Notes: generated by a model from the sequence alone, not told the origin. 64,000 nucleotides of DNA from JAJYUU01 sp963822955 (GCA_963822955.1 CAWGJS010000001.1:124001-188000); one strand, 5' to 3'. Shown: positions 55,126 through 63,856, counted from the first letter of the stretch. Made by a program: numbers and translations.

Positions 55126-57167
55126 CGCCCCCGACCGCCGCGACCTTGGCCCGCGTTGATCTCGCCTGGAGCCATCCGCTCAGGCAGCCCACGCTTGCAT
55201 CAGCGTGGGCGGCAGTGACCGGCAGCACGATCGGCGATGAGCTACTCGAATGGCCCCCGGATCTGCTCGCCTTGACCGACGTGCTCCTTGAACGCTCAGA
55301 GGCCTACCGCTTCGCCCTGTCGCCGCCGGCCGGTGCGAACTGGCCGCCGGCCGGCCTGCCGGAATGGCCCGGCGCGGTCACAGACGCGGCGAGGCAGTGG
55401 AGTGCCTGGGCTGAAGACAGGTGCGGGCCCATTCCTGGCCTGCTTTCCCAGGAATGGGAGGCACTCCGCGCCGGGACCGAGGCTCCGCTGAGGGATCTCG
55501 CAGAAGCGTACGACTGGCGGCTGTGTGTGGCACTGCTCACCCTGCACGCCATCGCAGACGAGGCGTGCGCCGGCCTGGGCGTGGCACTGGACGCGGCGGG
55601 CGCTGACGGGGTGCGGTACCGGGCCCGCGCCAGGGAACTGCTGGCCAGGACGGGATCACTGGCCCGCTTCCCGGTAGACCTCGTCCGGGTGCTTCCGAAA
55701 GCCGGCACGCCTGCGTCTGGGAGCTCGGCGCGCGTGCTCTCGCGCTACGCCACAGTCCAGGTTCCCGGTGTCGAGGCCCGGTGGCATAAGGCGCCCGTCC
55801 GGGGTCTCAGCTCGCGGCCGTATGCCAAGGAAGTCAAGTATCTGCTGCTGCCGTGGCCACTGCGGATACGCGAGTCAGACTTCCGTCCAGTAGCCGGCCC
55901 GCTGCAACGGCTTGCCGGCGACCCCTTCGGCTTCTTCGAGTTCGCTCCGCCCGAACCGCTCGACCTGGAACTCGCCGACCAGACGCTGGCCGCAGCGCGG
56001 AACCAGGTCGGCCCCGTCGACGTTGTGATCCTGCCGGAAAGCGCGATAGACCGTAGCGAGATCGACAGCCTCGAAGCGCTCCTGGCCCATCACGACGTGA
56101 CCGCGCTGATCGCCGGAGTGCGCGAGCACGCAACGCAGCCCGGCCGCTTCCCGGGTAACTGGGTCCACATCGGCGTGTCGGTTGGCGGGCAGTGGACACA
56201 CATCAGGCAGAGCAAGCACCACCGCTGGTCGCTTGACGACGCCCAGATCCGTCAGTACCACCTGGCAGGAGCCCTGCACCCGCACATTCGCTGGTGGGAG
56301 GCCATGGAAGTGCCCCGCCGCTCAGTCCAGTTCGTCGAACTCGGCGGCGCGGTGACACTAACGTCCCTGGTCTGTGAGGACCTCGCCCAAACCGACGAGG
56401 TGGCCGGCGTCATCCGCGCCGTCGGCCCGACCGTCGTCGTCACGCCGCTCCTCGACGGCCCTCAGCTCAGCTCCAGGTGGGGAGCCCGGTATGCCGGTGT
56501 CCTTGCCGACGATCCCGGCTCTGCGGTGCTCACGCTGACCTCATTTGGGATGACGCAGCGGTGCCGGCCACCCGGGCATCATCCGTCGCGCGTGGTCGCA
56601 CTCTGGAAGGGGCCCGGCCAGCTCGCCCGGGAGATACCGCTCGATCCCGGCGCTCATGGCATCCTGTTGTCGGCCAGCGTCGGCCCCGCGATCAGGCGCA
56701 GCTTCGACGGCCGCCGGCCCGGCCACGACGGCAGCCAGTTCTCCGGCGTGAGCGTGCACCAGATCCGCGCATCCGGCGCCGGCACGCAGCCAATCCGTGC
56801 GACGGCCGTTCCGCCACGCCAGCCCAGGCTGACAGCCGAGGAACTCACGATCCTGACGTCGTGGGCAGAAGCGATAGCCGAAGCCCTGGCGCTCGCGCCG
56901 ACGACCATCAAGGATCTGGCCGCCGACGCCCAGCCAGGCACATGTTGGCGCGCTGAACTCGGGATCCGCGAGCCATCCTCGCCGCTGCGGCATGCGCTCC
57001 ACTGCATAGCCCAGACCGCCCGGACTGCTGTGGCTTCAGGTAGTAACGCGGCACTGGATAGCACCCTGCTCGAGGCTGACGACGGCCAGTCAGGCGAGTC
57101 AGCACTCGTGGGGCTTGCCTGCGCAGTGCTTCGATCAGCACTCCGGCAGCGCCAGTCGCGGCAGTAG
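55110..57167 (+). CDS. Large protein with a nitrilase-like domain, operon with AAA+ ATPase
   Basis: A 685-residue protein. An N-terminal helical part (residues 1-235) precedes a carbon-nitrogen-hydrolase (nitrilase) fold: strand KYLLLPWPLRIRE, Glu310 in DVVILPESAI, Lys369 in RQSKHHRWSLDDAQ, Cys422 in SLVCEDL, followed by VVVTPLLDGPQLSSRW and SAVLTLTSFGM. The Glu-Lys-Cys order and spacing (59 and 53 residues) fit nitrilases. The C-terminal 130 residues (after about 555) are helical and unlike nitrilases. GTG 55110 has AAGGAG eight bases before it and overlaps the LtrA gene by 16 bases. No function assigned; read as the enzyme or effector of a multi-gene system with the AAA+ gene behind it. Confidence 0.72.
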   Translation: MPAVLTPPTAATLARVDLAWSHPLRQPTLASAWAAVTGSTIGDELLEWPPDLLALTDVLLERSEAYRFALSPPAGANWPPAGLPEWPGAVTDAARQWSAWAEDRCGPIPGLLSQEWEALRAGTEAPLRDLAEAYDWRLCVALLTLHAIADEACAGLGVALDAAGADGVRYRARARELLARTGSLARFPVDLVRVLPKAGTPASGSSARVLSRYATVQVPGVEARWHKAPVRGLSSRPYAKEVKYLLLPWPLRIRESDFRPVAGPLQRLAGDPFGFFEFAPPEPLDLELADQTLAAARNQVGPVDVVILPESAIDRSEIDSLEALLAHHDVTALIAGVREHATQPGRFPGNWVHIGVSVGGQWTHIRQSKHHRWSLDDAQIRQYHLAGALHPHIRWWEAMEVPRRSVQFVELGGAVTLTSLVCEDLAQTDEVAGVIRAVGPTVVVTPLLDGPQLSSRWGARYAGVLADDPGSAVLTLTSFGMTQRCRPPGHHPSRVVALWKGPGQLAREIPLDPGAHGILLSASVGPAIRRSFDGRRPGHDGSQFSGVSVHQIRASGAGTQPIRATAVPPRQPRLTAEELTILTSWAEAIAEALALAPTTIKDLAADAQPGTCWRAELGIREPSSPLRHALHCIAQTARTAVASGSNAALDSTLLEADDGQSGESALVGLACAVLRSALRQRQSRQ

Positions 57168-57217
57168 GCAGGCAGAGCCAGACTCAGCCGTCCCTGGCAC
57201 GGGCATATGCTGCCCAC

Positions 57218-58681
57218 GTGGAGGATGCGGGGGTAGATCTCTCACCGGACAGGCCAGAGCTCGCCGACGTCGGGCGGCTCGCCCGGCGGGTGATGCGGCG
57301 GACGATCGCGGCCGCGAGAGCCGACGAAGGATCAGTCGGCAAGCTGCTGGCAGCGCACCTCGGGGCGCAGCAAACCACACTGCCGGTTGCCAGGGGATCC
57401 TGGCCCGTCTACGACCAGGTGAACGTTCAGACGGCCGTGGACATCTGGCTGGCCGAGCCGGGCAGGACGCATCAGCTAGTTGGGTTGACCAGGTACCACC
57501 ACAGCGACTTCGGGCTCGCGGACTTGCTCCAGGCTGGGGGCTGGGGGCACGGCATCGGCATAGGAAGCGTCGAGACGCAGGCCATGCCGGCTGGCCCTGA
57601 CGGTGAAACGAGGCAGTGCGTGCAGTGCGCGATCTACCTCACTACCGATCCAGACGGCGCCGCCGCGCTCCTCGTGCGCGGGCCCGAGGAACACGGCAGG
57701 AGCGGCGTCGACGTGCAGGTCGTCTGCACGAGCCCGGACCGGGCGCAGCGGGTCATCGACGATATCCGGCGGCTCGGCCTGGAACACAACGTCTTCCGCG
57801 GCCATGTGGTCGAGTTCGGCGACGAAGTCTTCGGCCACCGCCGCGGCGCCTTGCTGAGCTTCGTCACCCGACCCGACGTCGCCAGGGACCAAGTGGTGCT
57901 CGCCCCGGACGTGCTCGACGGCATCGAACGGCAAGTAGTGAGCGTCGCCCGGCACGCCACCCGGCTGCTGGCCAGCGGCCAGCACCTGCGGCGCGGAGTC
58001 CTGCTCTACGGACCGCCCGGCACCGGCAAGACGCACACCGTGCGGTATCTCCTCAGCAGGCTGCATGGCGTCACTACGGTCCTGCTGTCCGGCGGCGCGC
58101 TCGGCATGATCGCCGAAGCTTGCTCGGTGGCACGCGCGCTGCAGCCATCAATCGTCGTTGTGGAAGACGTCGACCTGATCGCCGAAGAGCGCGGCCGGCA
58201 CCCCGGGCGGCACCCGCTACTGTTCCAGCTACTCAACGAGATGGATGGACTTGGCTCTGACATCGACGTGACATTCCTGCTGACCACCAATCGCGCCGAC
58301 CTGCTCGAGCAGGCTCTCGCGGAGCGACCAGGCCGGGTTGACCATGCGGCCGAACTGCCGGTGCCTGACGCGGCGGCCCGCATGCGCCTGCTGCGGCTGT
58401 ACCAAGGTCGCCTGACGCTGGACTTGTCCGACCCAGAGTCGGTCATCACCCGGACCGAAGGGGTGACCGCGTCGTTCCTCAAGGAACTGCTGCGTCGCGC
58501 GGCACTCGTCGCTGCCGAGGAGGACGACGACGCCAGAGACGTGACTGACGCGCCGATCACCGTCACGGATAGGCACCTGAGCGTGGCGCTCGACCAGCTG
58601 CTTGACACACGTAGCCAGCTGACGCAAGCCCTGCTCGGCGGCGGCCCGTCCGACCGGCAGGAAGGCCGGACCTCGCGCTGA
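57218..58681 (+). CDS. AAA+ ATPase (Cdc48/proteasomal-ATPase-like), partner of nitrilase-like protein
   Basis: A 487-residue protein. Residues 1-225 are a domain I do not recognise (Asp/Gly-rich strands, VETQAMPAGPDGETRQCVQC). From 240 on it is a single AAA+ module: Walker A GPPGTGKT at 265-272, Walker B IVVVEDVDLI at 312-321, LLNEMDGLGSD, sensor LLTTNRADLLE, arginine finger ERPGRVDHAAELP, and a C-terminal lid helix region. GTG 57218, 50 bases after the nitrilase-like gene, and its stop overlaps the next gene by one base. Probably an unfoldase or molecular switch that works with the two flanking proteins. Confidence 0.82.
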   Translation: MEDAGVDLSPDRPELADVGRLARRVMRRTIAAARADEGSVGKLLAAHLGAQQTTLPVARGSWPVYDQVNVQTAVDIWLAEPGRTHQLVGLTRYHHSDFGLADLLQAGGWGHGIGIGSVETQAMPAGPDGETRQCVQCAIYLTTDPDGAAALLVRGPEEHGRSGVDVQVVCTSPDRAQRVIDDIRRLGLEHNVFRGHVVEFGDEVFGHRRGALLSFVTRPDVARDQVVLAPDVLDGIERQVVSVARHATRLLASGQHLRRGVLLYGPPGTGKTHTVRYLLSRLHGVTTVLLSGGALGMIAEACSVARALQPSIVVVEDVDLIAEERGRHPGRHPLLFQLLNEMDGLGSDIDVTFLLTTNRADLLEQALAERPGRVDHAAELPVPDAAARMRLLRLYQGRLTLDLSDPESVITRTEGVTASFLKELLRRAALVAAEEDDDARDVTDAPITVTDRHLSVALDQLLDTRSQLTQALLGGGPSDRQEGRTSR

Positions 58682-58734
58682 TGTCGGGCCGGCGTGCGAG
58701 GCCTGGCGCACCGAGATTGCGAGGGGGGTTCCCG

Positions 58735-59190
58735 TTGTTCAAGGTCACGGCCGGATCGGTGGAGGAGTACTTCCACTTCGATCCCGACCGCGAAAACGAG
58801 CTCAGAGCCATTGATGCGCTGATACGGGGCGCTGCGCCGTCGCTGGCACGGTGGTTCGTACCGGGTACCCCGGCTGGTGAGCCGGGAATGACGATGACGA
58901 TGATCGGCTACGGCCAGTTCGAGTACACAGTAAAGAGTTCGGCCGACCCGATCCGGTGGCCAGTCCTTGGCCTGGCGCTGCAGAAGAACTACATCAGTTT
59001 GTACAACAGCGCCAACGGCCACGACGGCCCGTTCACATGCGGCTACTCAGGCCGGCGAGGACGAGCACGCGTCAGCAGCAAGGGCGTGGTGGCCTTTACT
59101 AGCCGACGCGACCTCAACCTGACAGCACTCGCCGACATGATCGGCGCGATCGAGGCCGGGCTCGCGGCAGGCGTGCTAACCGTGGCCTAA
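58735..59190 (+). CDS. DUF1801-like protein
   Basis: A 151-residue protein starting with TTG 58735, 10 bases after GAGGGGGG; an in-frame ATG at 58681 overlaps the AAA+ stop and would add 18 residues (GRRARPGAPRLRGG). The sequence MTMTMIGYGQFEYTVKS, PVLGLALQKNYISLYNS and the C-terminal LNLTALADMIGAIEAGL match the DUF1801 layout (YdhG-like). Coupled to the AAA+ gene; role unknown. Last gene of the LtrA-nitrilase-AAA operon. Confidence 0.7.
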   Translation: MFKVTAGSVEEYFHFDPDRENELRAIDALIRGAAPSLARWFVPGTPAGEPGMTMTMIGYGQFEYTVKSSADPIRWPVLGLALQKNYISLYNSANGHDGPFTCGYSGRRGRARVSSKGVVAFTSRRDLNLTALADMIGAIEAGLAAGVLTVA

Positions 59191-59226
59191 GGGCGCGTCA
59201 CGCGCGGCGCACGACCTCGCCGGTGC

Positions 59227-60066
59227 CTAGTCCAGACCGAGTATCAGGAACTGCTGGCGGCTCACCCAGGACGGGTAGCGGTCGACCATCGCGTCGAAAA
59301 GCTGCTGTTCGGCCAGGCCATCCTCGCGTAGCTGCCCGTAGTACTCGAGGTAGTCGCGGGACTCGGCGAGGATCGCGGGCGGGTTGCCTTCAGTCGGGTC
59401 CTTGTGCCCGGCGACGACGGCGGTCGGTTTGAGCGCAGCCAGGCGGTCGAGTGCCGCCATCCATTCCGCCCGGCTGTCCGTCGTGCTGTCCCCGACGTAC
59501 ATGTGGCAGTGGTTGTAGGCAACGTCGCCGGAGACGACCAGTCCCAGGTCAGGTACATGCAGCGAAGTCGTGTCCAGGGTGTCAGTGTGCCCCGTCTCGA
59601 TCACCTCGTTAGGCGAGCCCTCGAGCTGGAGTTCTGGCGAATCCAGCGGCTCCGGAAGCGGAACCGCATCGGCGATCTGACCGGGGAACCGCGCCCTGAG
59701 CGAGTCGTCCAGCGCCTGAGTGTCCTGCTGTTGCATGTGCCGCAACGTCCCGGGCGAGGCCGTCACCCGCGCGCCCGGGAACTGGTCGAGCACGGCCGGC
59801 AGGCCGAGATAGTGGTCGCCGTGCCCGTGCGTGATGTAGATAGTGGTGAGGTTGCGGTCGTGCAATCCAACCCAGTCAGCCAGTGCTGTGGCCTCCGGGA
59901 CGGTCATCAGCGGATCCACCAGCACGGCATCGCGGGCGCCGAAGATCAACGTGGACGTCGTCGGGTCCCAGGCGGGCGCGTCACCAAGGTTTGGTGGCGG
60001 GGCGACGAACGGCTTTTCCGGCGCGGTGAACACGTCGTAGTTCAGCACGGACTGAGTGGCCGGCAT
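59227..60066 (-). CDS. MBL-fold metallo-hydrolase
   Basis: A 279-residue metallo-beta-lactamase-fold protein with the metal motif THGHGDHYLG (residues about 78-87), ETGHTDT, SGDVAYN and AGHKDP for further ligands. Typical of the lactonase/glyoxalase-II-like branch rather than true lactamases. ATG 60066; the lipocalin-like gene lies upstream on the same strand with 12 bases between, so one transcript is likely. Confidence 0.88.
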   Translation of the reverse strand: MPATQSVLNYDVFTAPEKPFVAPPPNLGDAPAWDPTTSTLIFGARDAVLVDPLMTVPEATALADWVGLHDRNLTTIYITHGHGDHYLGLPAVLDQFPGARVTASPGTLRHMQQQDTQALDDSLRARFPGQIADAVPLPEPLDSPELQLEGSPNEVIETGHTDTLDTTSLHVPDLGLVVSGDVAYNHCHMYVGDSTTDSRAEWMAALDRLAALKPTAVVAGHKDPTEGNPPAILAESRDYLEYYGQLREDGLAEQQLFDAMVDRYPSWVSRQQFLILGLD

Positions 60067-60078
60067 GGGTGTGCTCCT

Positions 60079-60418
60079 TTACCGTGGCGGCTGGCGTGCC
60101 CAGTAGATCGTTTGCGTCGTCGTCACGCCGTCGGCGCCGGGTTGCGACACCGACAAAGGCGAGCTTGTCCGGGCCGTCGAACCGCGCGTGCCGGAGCTGG
60201 GTAGTGCCCAGCCAGCTTGGTATCACTGAGACCTGGACATGATGGGCCACTGTCTGGCTGGTTTCGTCGACGTCGTAGGGCCCGGAATAAGCGATGTAGT
60301 AGCCATCTGGCCGGTCGTCATCTTTATCCGGCTCAGGCCCGGCCATCTGGGCGGACATATAGCCATCCGGGGTGCACAGGATCGCCCCGCGCGGGTCCTC
60401 GACGCTCAGCCGGAGCAC
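60079..60418 (-). pseudogene. Lipocalin-like domain protein with a one-base shift near its 3' end
   Basis: The first frame reads LSVEDPRGAILCTPDGYMSAQM, YSGPYDVDE and HHVQVSVIPSWLG, the Lipocalin_5 pattern, then runs off its natural end after DKLAFVG. Dropping one base from the AAA at 60155-60157 gives LSVSQPGADGVTTTQTIYW and a stop at 60079, the usual family C-terminus (about 113 residues). As written the frame would continue to 59981, into the MBL gene. GTG 60418 start; the first strand of the lipocalin (VGTWRL) is weak or missing. Mutation or indel error cannot be told apart. Confidence 0.68.
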
Positions 60419-60768
60419 GCTACCCGATCGATCGCGGCAGGCTTACCTCCGGGCGTTCATGCCCAGCGGCGGGCAAACCTCACCCGACTGGGTCAGGCGA
60501 TTCGCCACGCATGACTTCAGCCTGTCTCCAAGGACGACGTGGGGGACCGAGGTCAGCCGGGCGGGAACTCGATATGCAGCCTGTTACCTGGATCTCCGTG
60601 AGGGCCGGGCACCGCTTCATGTTTGACAACGGGGGCGCGGGTAGCTAGCGGCCGCGGTTGCCGAAAGGCGGCCGCAAGTTCAGGAGCTCCTCTTTCACGG
60701 CGGGCCTTCATGGATGCCGGCAAGAGGCCTGACCCGGCCGTTAGCCAACAACCTGCAGGGAGCCCGAC
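60419..60768. other. Intergenic region, no supported gene
   Basis: About 350 bases between divergent genes. Open frames occur on both strands but none carries a family motif; likely promoters for both sides. Confidence 0.35.
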
Positions 60769-60924
60769 GTGATTGTCCTCGGCATCATCCTTCTCATCAT
60801 CGGCTTTATCGCCCACATCGCCATCGTCTGGACCGTCGGCATAATCGTGCTGATCGTCGGGGCCATTCTGGCGCTGCTGGGGATGGCCGGCCACGCCGTT
60901 GGCGGCCGACGGCACTACTTCTAA
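60769..60924 (+). CDS. DUF6131-like small membrane protein
   Basis: A 51-residue protein, VIVLGIILLIIGFIAHIAI, then VWTVGIIVLIVGAILALLG and MAGHAVGGRRHYF, two membrane helices and a basic tail with the RRHYF ending typical of the DUF6131 family. GTG 60769 follows AGGGAG at 60757-60762. Stops 25 bases before the AI-2E transporter gene, so they are likely co-transcribed. Confidence 0.75.
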   Translation: MIVLGIILLIIGFIAHIAIVWTVGIIVLIVGAILALLGMAGHAVGGRRHYF

Positions 60925-60949
60925 AGGCCCGCGCACAAGTCCTGCGCAG

Positions 60950-62170
60950 ATGTCAGGCGAGCCGGGCCAGTTCCCTGCCAGCGCCGCCGGCCCAGACGGT
61001 TTTGCCGAGCAAGCGGACGTGCTGCAGGCCGCGGCCGACAGCGGCCGGCTGACCCAGGAACAGGCCGAGGACCGCATGCAGGCGACGATTGACGCTGCGG
61101 AAACGATGGCTGAGCTGACTGGCGGACTGGGTCAGCCCGGCCGGCCGCTCAATAAGCGATCCCCATTTTTCATCGGCATGGCCGCAGCGGCCGGCGTCGC
61201 GGTCACTTACGGTCTGGCGGAGCTGATCATCAGAGCACGCGGCGTCCTCGTGCTGATCGGCCTGGCGCTGTTCATCGCAGCCGGGCTAGACCCGCTAGTC
61301 AGCTGGCTGACCCGCCGCCGGGTGCCGCGGTGGGCCGCGGTCATCATAATTCTGCTCGCCGCCGCAGCCATCGGCGCAGCGTTCTTCGCCGCGGCCATCC
61401 TGCCGCTGTCCGCGCAGGTCGCAGCCCTGGCCCAGCACCTGCCCGGCTATCTGCACGCACTGCAGAATCACAACTCCGAAATCGGAAGGCTGAACACGAA
61501 GTTCCATGTCCAGAAGGACCTGACGAACCTGATCCACACCAAGGGAATCACGCTCATCGGCGGGGTACTGGGCGCCGGCGAGCTGGTGCTCAGCGCGGCC
61601 GGGTCAGTACTCGTTGTGGCAGTTCTGACGATCTACTTCCTGGCCGGCATGCCCCGGATCAAGCTGTTCGCCTACCGGCTAGCACCGCATTCGCGGCGCA
61701 CCCGGGTAATCCTGATCGGCGACGAGATCTTCGCGAAGATCGGAGGCTTCCTGCTGGGGAACCTGCTGACCTCGGCTGTCGCCGGCATCGGCACCTACGT
61801 CTGGATGCTCATCTTCGGCATCCCCTACCCCATCCTGCTGGCCTTGCTCGTCGCCATGCTCGACTTGGTCCCGGTGATCGGCTCCACCATCGGAGGCGCC
61901 ATCGTCACCCTGGTCGCGCTGACCGTATCCCTGCCCGTCGCCATCGCCACGGCCGCCTTCTACGTGGCCTACCGGCTGGCCGAGGACTACCTGCTCGTCC
62001 CCAGGGTCATGGGACGGACCGTGCAGATTCCGGGCGTGGTCGCCATCCTGGCCCTCCTAGTAGGCGGCGCCCTGATGGGGATCATCGGCGCGCTGGTCGC
62101 GATCCCGGCTGCAGCGGCTGTTCGACTGCTGCTGCACGAAGTCACGTTCCGCCGCCTGGACGTGAGCTAG
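60950..62170 (+). CDS. AI-2E family (PerM-like) transporter
   Basis: A 406-residue membrane protein with about eight helices: N-terminal hydrophilic part (about 65 residues, FAEQADVLQAAADSGRLTQEQAEDR), then FFIGMAAAAGVAVTYGLAEL, AAGLDPLVSWLTRRRVPRWAAV, PVIGSTIGGAIVTLVALT and YLLVPRVMGRTVQIPGVVAILALLVGG. The family exports small molecules or ions; several members are Na+/H+ or AI-2 exporters. ATG 60950 is chosen; a GTG at 60899 would overlap the DUF6131 gene. No strong ribosome site. Confidence 0.87.
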   Translation: MSGEPGQFPASAAGPDGFAEQADVLQAAADSGRLTQEQAEDRMQATIDAAETMAELTGGLGQPGRPLNKRSPFFIGMAAAAGVAVTYGLAELIIRARGVLVLIGLALFIAAGLDPLVSWLTRRRVPRWAAVIIILLAAAAIGAAFFAAAILPLSAQVAALAQHLPGYLHALQNHNSEIGRLNTKFHVQKDLTNLIHTKGITLIGGVLGAGELVLSAAGSVLVVAVLTIYFLAGMPRIKLFAYRLAPHSRRTRVILIGDEIFAKIGGFLLGNLLTSAVAGIGTYVWMLIFGIPYPILLALLVAMLDLVPVIGSTIGGAIVTLVALTVSLPVAIATAAFYVAYRLAEDYLLVPRVMGRTVQIPGVVAILALLVGGALMGIIGALVAIPAAAAVRLLLHEVTFRRLDVS

Positions 62171-62234
62171 CACAAACGGCCTCGCCATCCCCCGCCTGAG
62201 GCCGACCGTGCAGCGCCTGAGCGGACGCGCGGCC

Positions 62235-63728
62235 CTAGCCGGGATCGGCCGTTCGCTGCAGGGCGCCGAGGAATGAAGCTGCCCAGTGGCTCACGTCGAA
62301 TTCGCGGACCCTCCGCCGCATCGCGCGCATCCGGCGTCTGGCCTCGGCCGGCGGCACGGTGGCCGCTCGCACGATCACGTCCTTCATGCCGTCGATGTCA
62401 TGCGGGTTGACCAGAAAAGCGCCGCTGAGCTCGTCGGCCGCGCCGGTGAACTCGCTGAGCACCAGCGCGCCGGTGTCATCGTCGCGGCACGCGACGTATT
62501 CCTTGGCTACCAGGTTCATGCCGTCCCGCAGCGAGGTCACCAGCATCACGTCAGCAGCCAGGTACATGGCGGCCATTTCATCCGCCGGATATGTCTGGTG
62601 CAGGTAGTGAATGGGAGGACTGCCGAGCTCGGCATGCTCCCCGTTAATCCGGCTCACGGCGCCCTCGACCTCCTCGCGCAGCAGCCGGTAGTGCTCGACC
62701 CGCTCGCGGCTCGGGCTGGCTACCAGCACTAGCGCGGTCCGCAGCGATCCGAATCGTCCCTCGCTGAGCAGCTCGCCGTAGGCCGTCAGTCGATGCAGGA
62801 TGCCCTTGGTGTAGTCGAGCCGGTCAATGCCCAGCAGCACCACGTCCGGCTCTCCCAGCGCCTGCCGGAATCCGTCCGCCCGCTCTCTCACATCGGTCCG
62901 GCTGGCGATCTCGGCGAAGCCAGCCGAATCGATGGAGACCGGGAACGCCGCGGTCCGCACCTGCCGGCTGGCCCTGGGCGGCCGGTTCCTGCGTGTGCCA
63001 GCCGCCAGTCCTGCGGCGGCCTGGTCACCAGGGACATGCTCTTCGGCCGGTACCCGCACCAGCGATCCGCTGGTCGCCAAGCCGGCTGCCCGCCGGCATG
63101 CGCGCCGGAAGTTGGTCGCATCACTGTCGCGCTGAAAACCGATCAGGTCCGCGCCGAGCAGGCCGGCGACGATCTGCCGCCGCCACGGCAGCTGCGCGAA
63201 GATCTCATAACCAGGAAACGGAATATGGATGAAGACCCCGATGCGCAGGTCGCTGCGCTGTTCCCGGAGCATCTGGGGTACCAGCTGAAGCTGATAGTCA
63301 TTCACCCAGACCGTCGCGCCGGCGGCCGCCTGCTCCGCGGCGGCTCGGGCGAACCGCCGGTTGACCCGCACATAGGCGTCCCACCATGGCCTGCGAAATT
63401 CCGGCGGGACGATCACGTCGTGATACAGCGGCCACAGCGTCGCATTGCAGAAGCCTTCGTAATAGTCGCCGATCTCCTCAGCCGACAATCCGACGCCCAC
63501 CAGGTGCAAGCCCGAGACATCGAAGGAGGCGGGCGCCTCGCCCGATCCGCCGGGCCAGCCGACCCACGCACCGCCAGCGCGGCGCATGACAGGCTCCAGC
63601 GCGCTGACCAGCCCGCCAGGGCTCGGCCGCCACTCCGTGCCGCCGCCAGGACCGTCCACCCGATCCACCGGGAGCCGGCATGCTGCCACGACGAAGTCAT
63701 ACTCACCCACGGCCGACACGTCACCCAT
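62235..63728 (-). CDS. otsA: Alpha,alpha-trehalose-phosphate synthase (OtsA)
   Basis: A 497-residue GT20 enzyme making trehalose-6-phosphate from UDP- or GDP-glucose and glucose-6-phosphate. Visible: PSPGGLVSALEPVM, VWVNDYQLQLVPQMLRE, GIFIHIPFPGYEIF-type segment (VFIHIPFPGYEIF), GIDRLDYTKGILHRL (catalytic Arg/Lys), SLRDGMNLVAKEYVACR and the C-terminal HWAASFLGAL. The usual N-terminal SNRLP loop reads ACRLP here. ATG 63728 is used; TTG 63740 is in frame. No OtsB phosphatase is in the window. Confidence 0.92.
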   Translation of the reverse strand: MGDVSAVGEYDFVVAACRLPVDRVDGPGGGTEWRPSPGGLVSALEPVMRRAGGAWVGWPGGSGEAPASFDVSGLHLVGVGLSAEEIGDYYEGFCNATLWPLYHDVIVPPEFRRPWWDAYVRVNRRFARAAAEQAAAGATVWVNDYQLQLVPQMLREQRSDLRIGVFIHIPFPGYEIFAQLPWRRQIVAGLLGADLIGFQRDSDATNFRRACRRAAGLATSGSLVRVPAEEHVPGDQAAAGLAAGTRRNRPPRASRQVRTAAFPVSIDSAGFAEIASRTDVRERADGFRQALGEPDVVLLGIDRLDYTKGILHRLTAYGELLSEGRFGSLRTALVLVASPSRERVEHYRLLREEVEGAVSRINGEHAELGSPPIHYLHQTYPADEMAAMYLAADVMLVTSLRDGMNLVAKEYVACRDDDTGALVLSEFTGAADELSGAFLVNPHDIDGMKDVIVRAATVPPAEARRRMRAMRRRVREFDVSHWAASFLGALQRTADPG

Positions 63729-63767
63729 CGCACGAATCAATACCAGCTGTCCGGTGGCAAATGACCT

Positions 63768-63821
63768 TCACCTCTTGAAGGCGTCCTTGACCTCGTCGCC
63801 AGCCTTGTCCTCTGTGGCCAT
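63768..63821 (-). CDS. Putative 17-residue peptide gene upstream of otsA
   Basis: MATEDKAGDEVKDAFKR, an acidic/basic helical peptide. ATG 63821 has GGAGG eight bases upstream, a better ribosome site than otsA itself, and lies 39 bases before the otsA start on the same strand. Could be a leader peptide, a truncated CsbD-like stress protein or chance. Confidence 0.35.
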   Translation of the reverse strand: MATEDKAGDEVKDAFKR

Positions 63822-63843
63822 GGTCGCGACCTCCTCGTATCGG

Positions 63844-63856
63844 CACCCCTGGGGTG
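63844..63856. promoter_or_regulatory. Short palindrome upstream of the peptide/otsA genes
   Basis: caccccTggggtg, two 6-base arms around one base, about 25 bases ahead of the peptide start. A possible operator or hairpin for otsA control. Confidence 0.25.

Noticed and set aside
60553..61077. Minus-strand frame opposite the DUF6131 gene
   Set aside because: Antisense to two convincing membrane-protein genes; its composition is that of a shadow.
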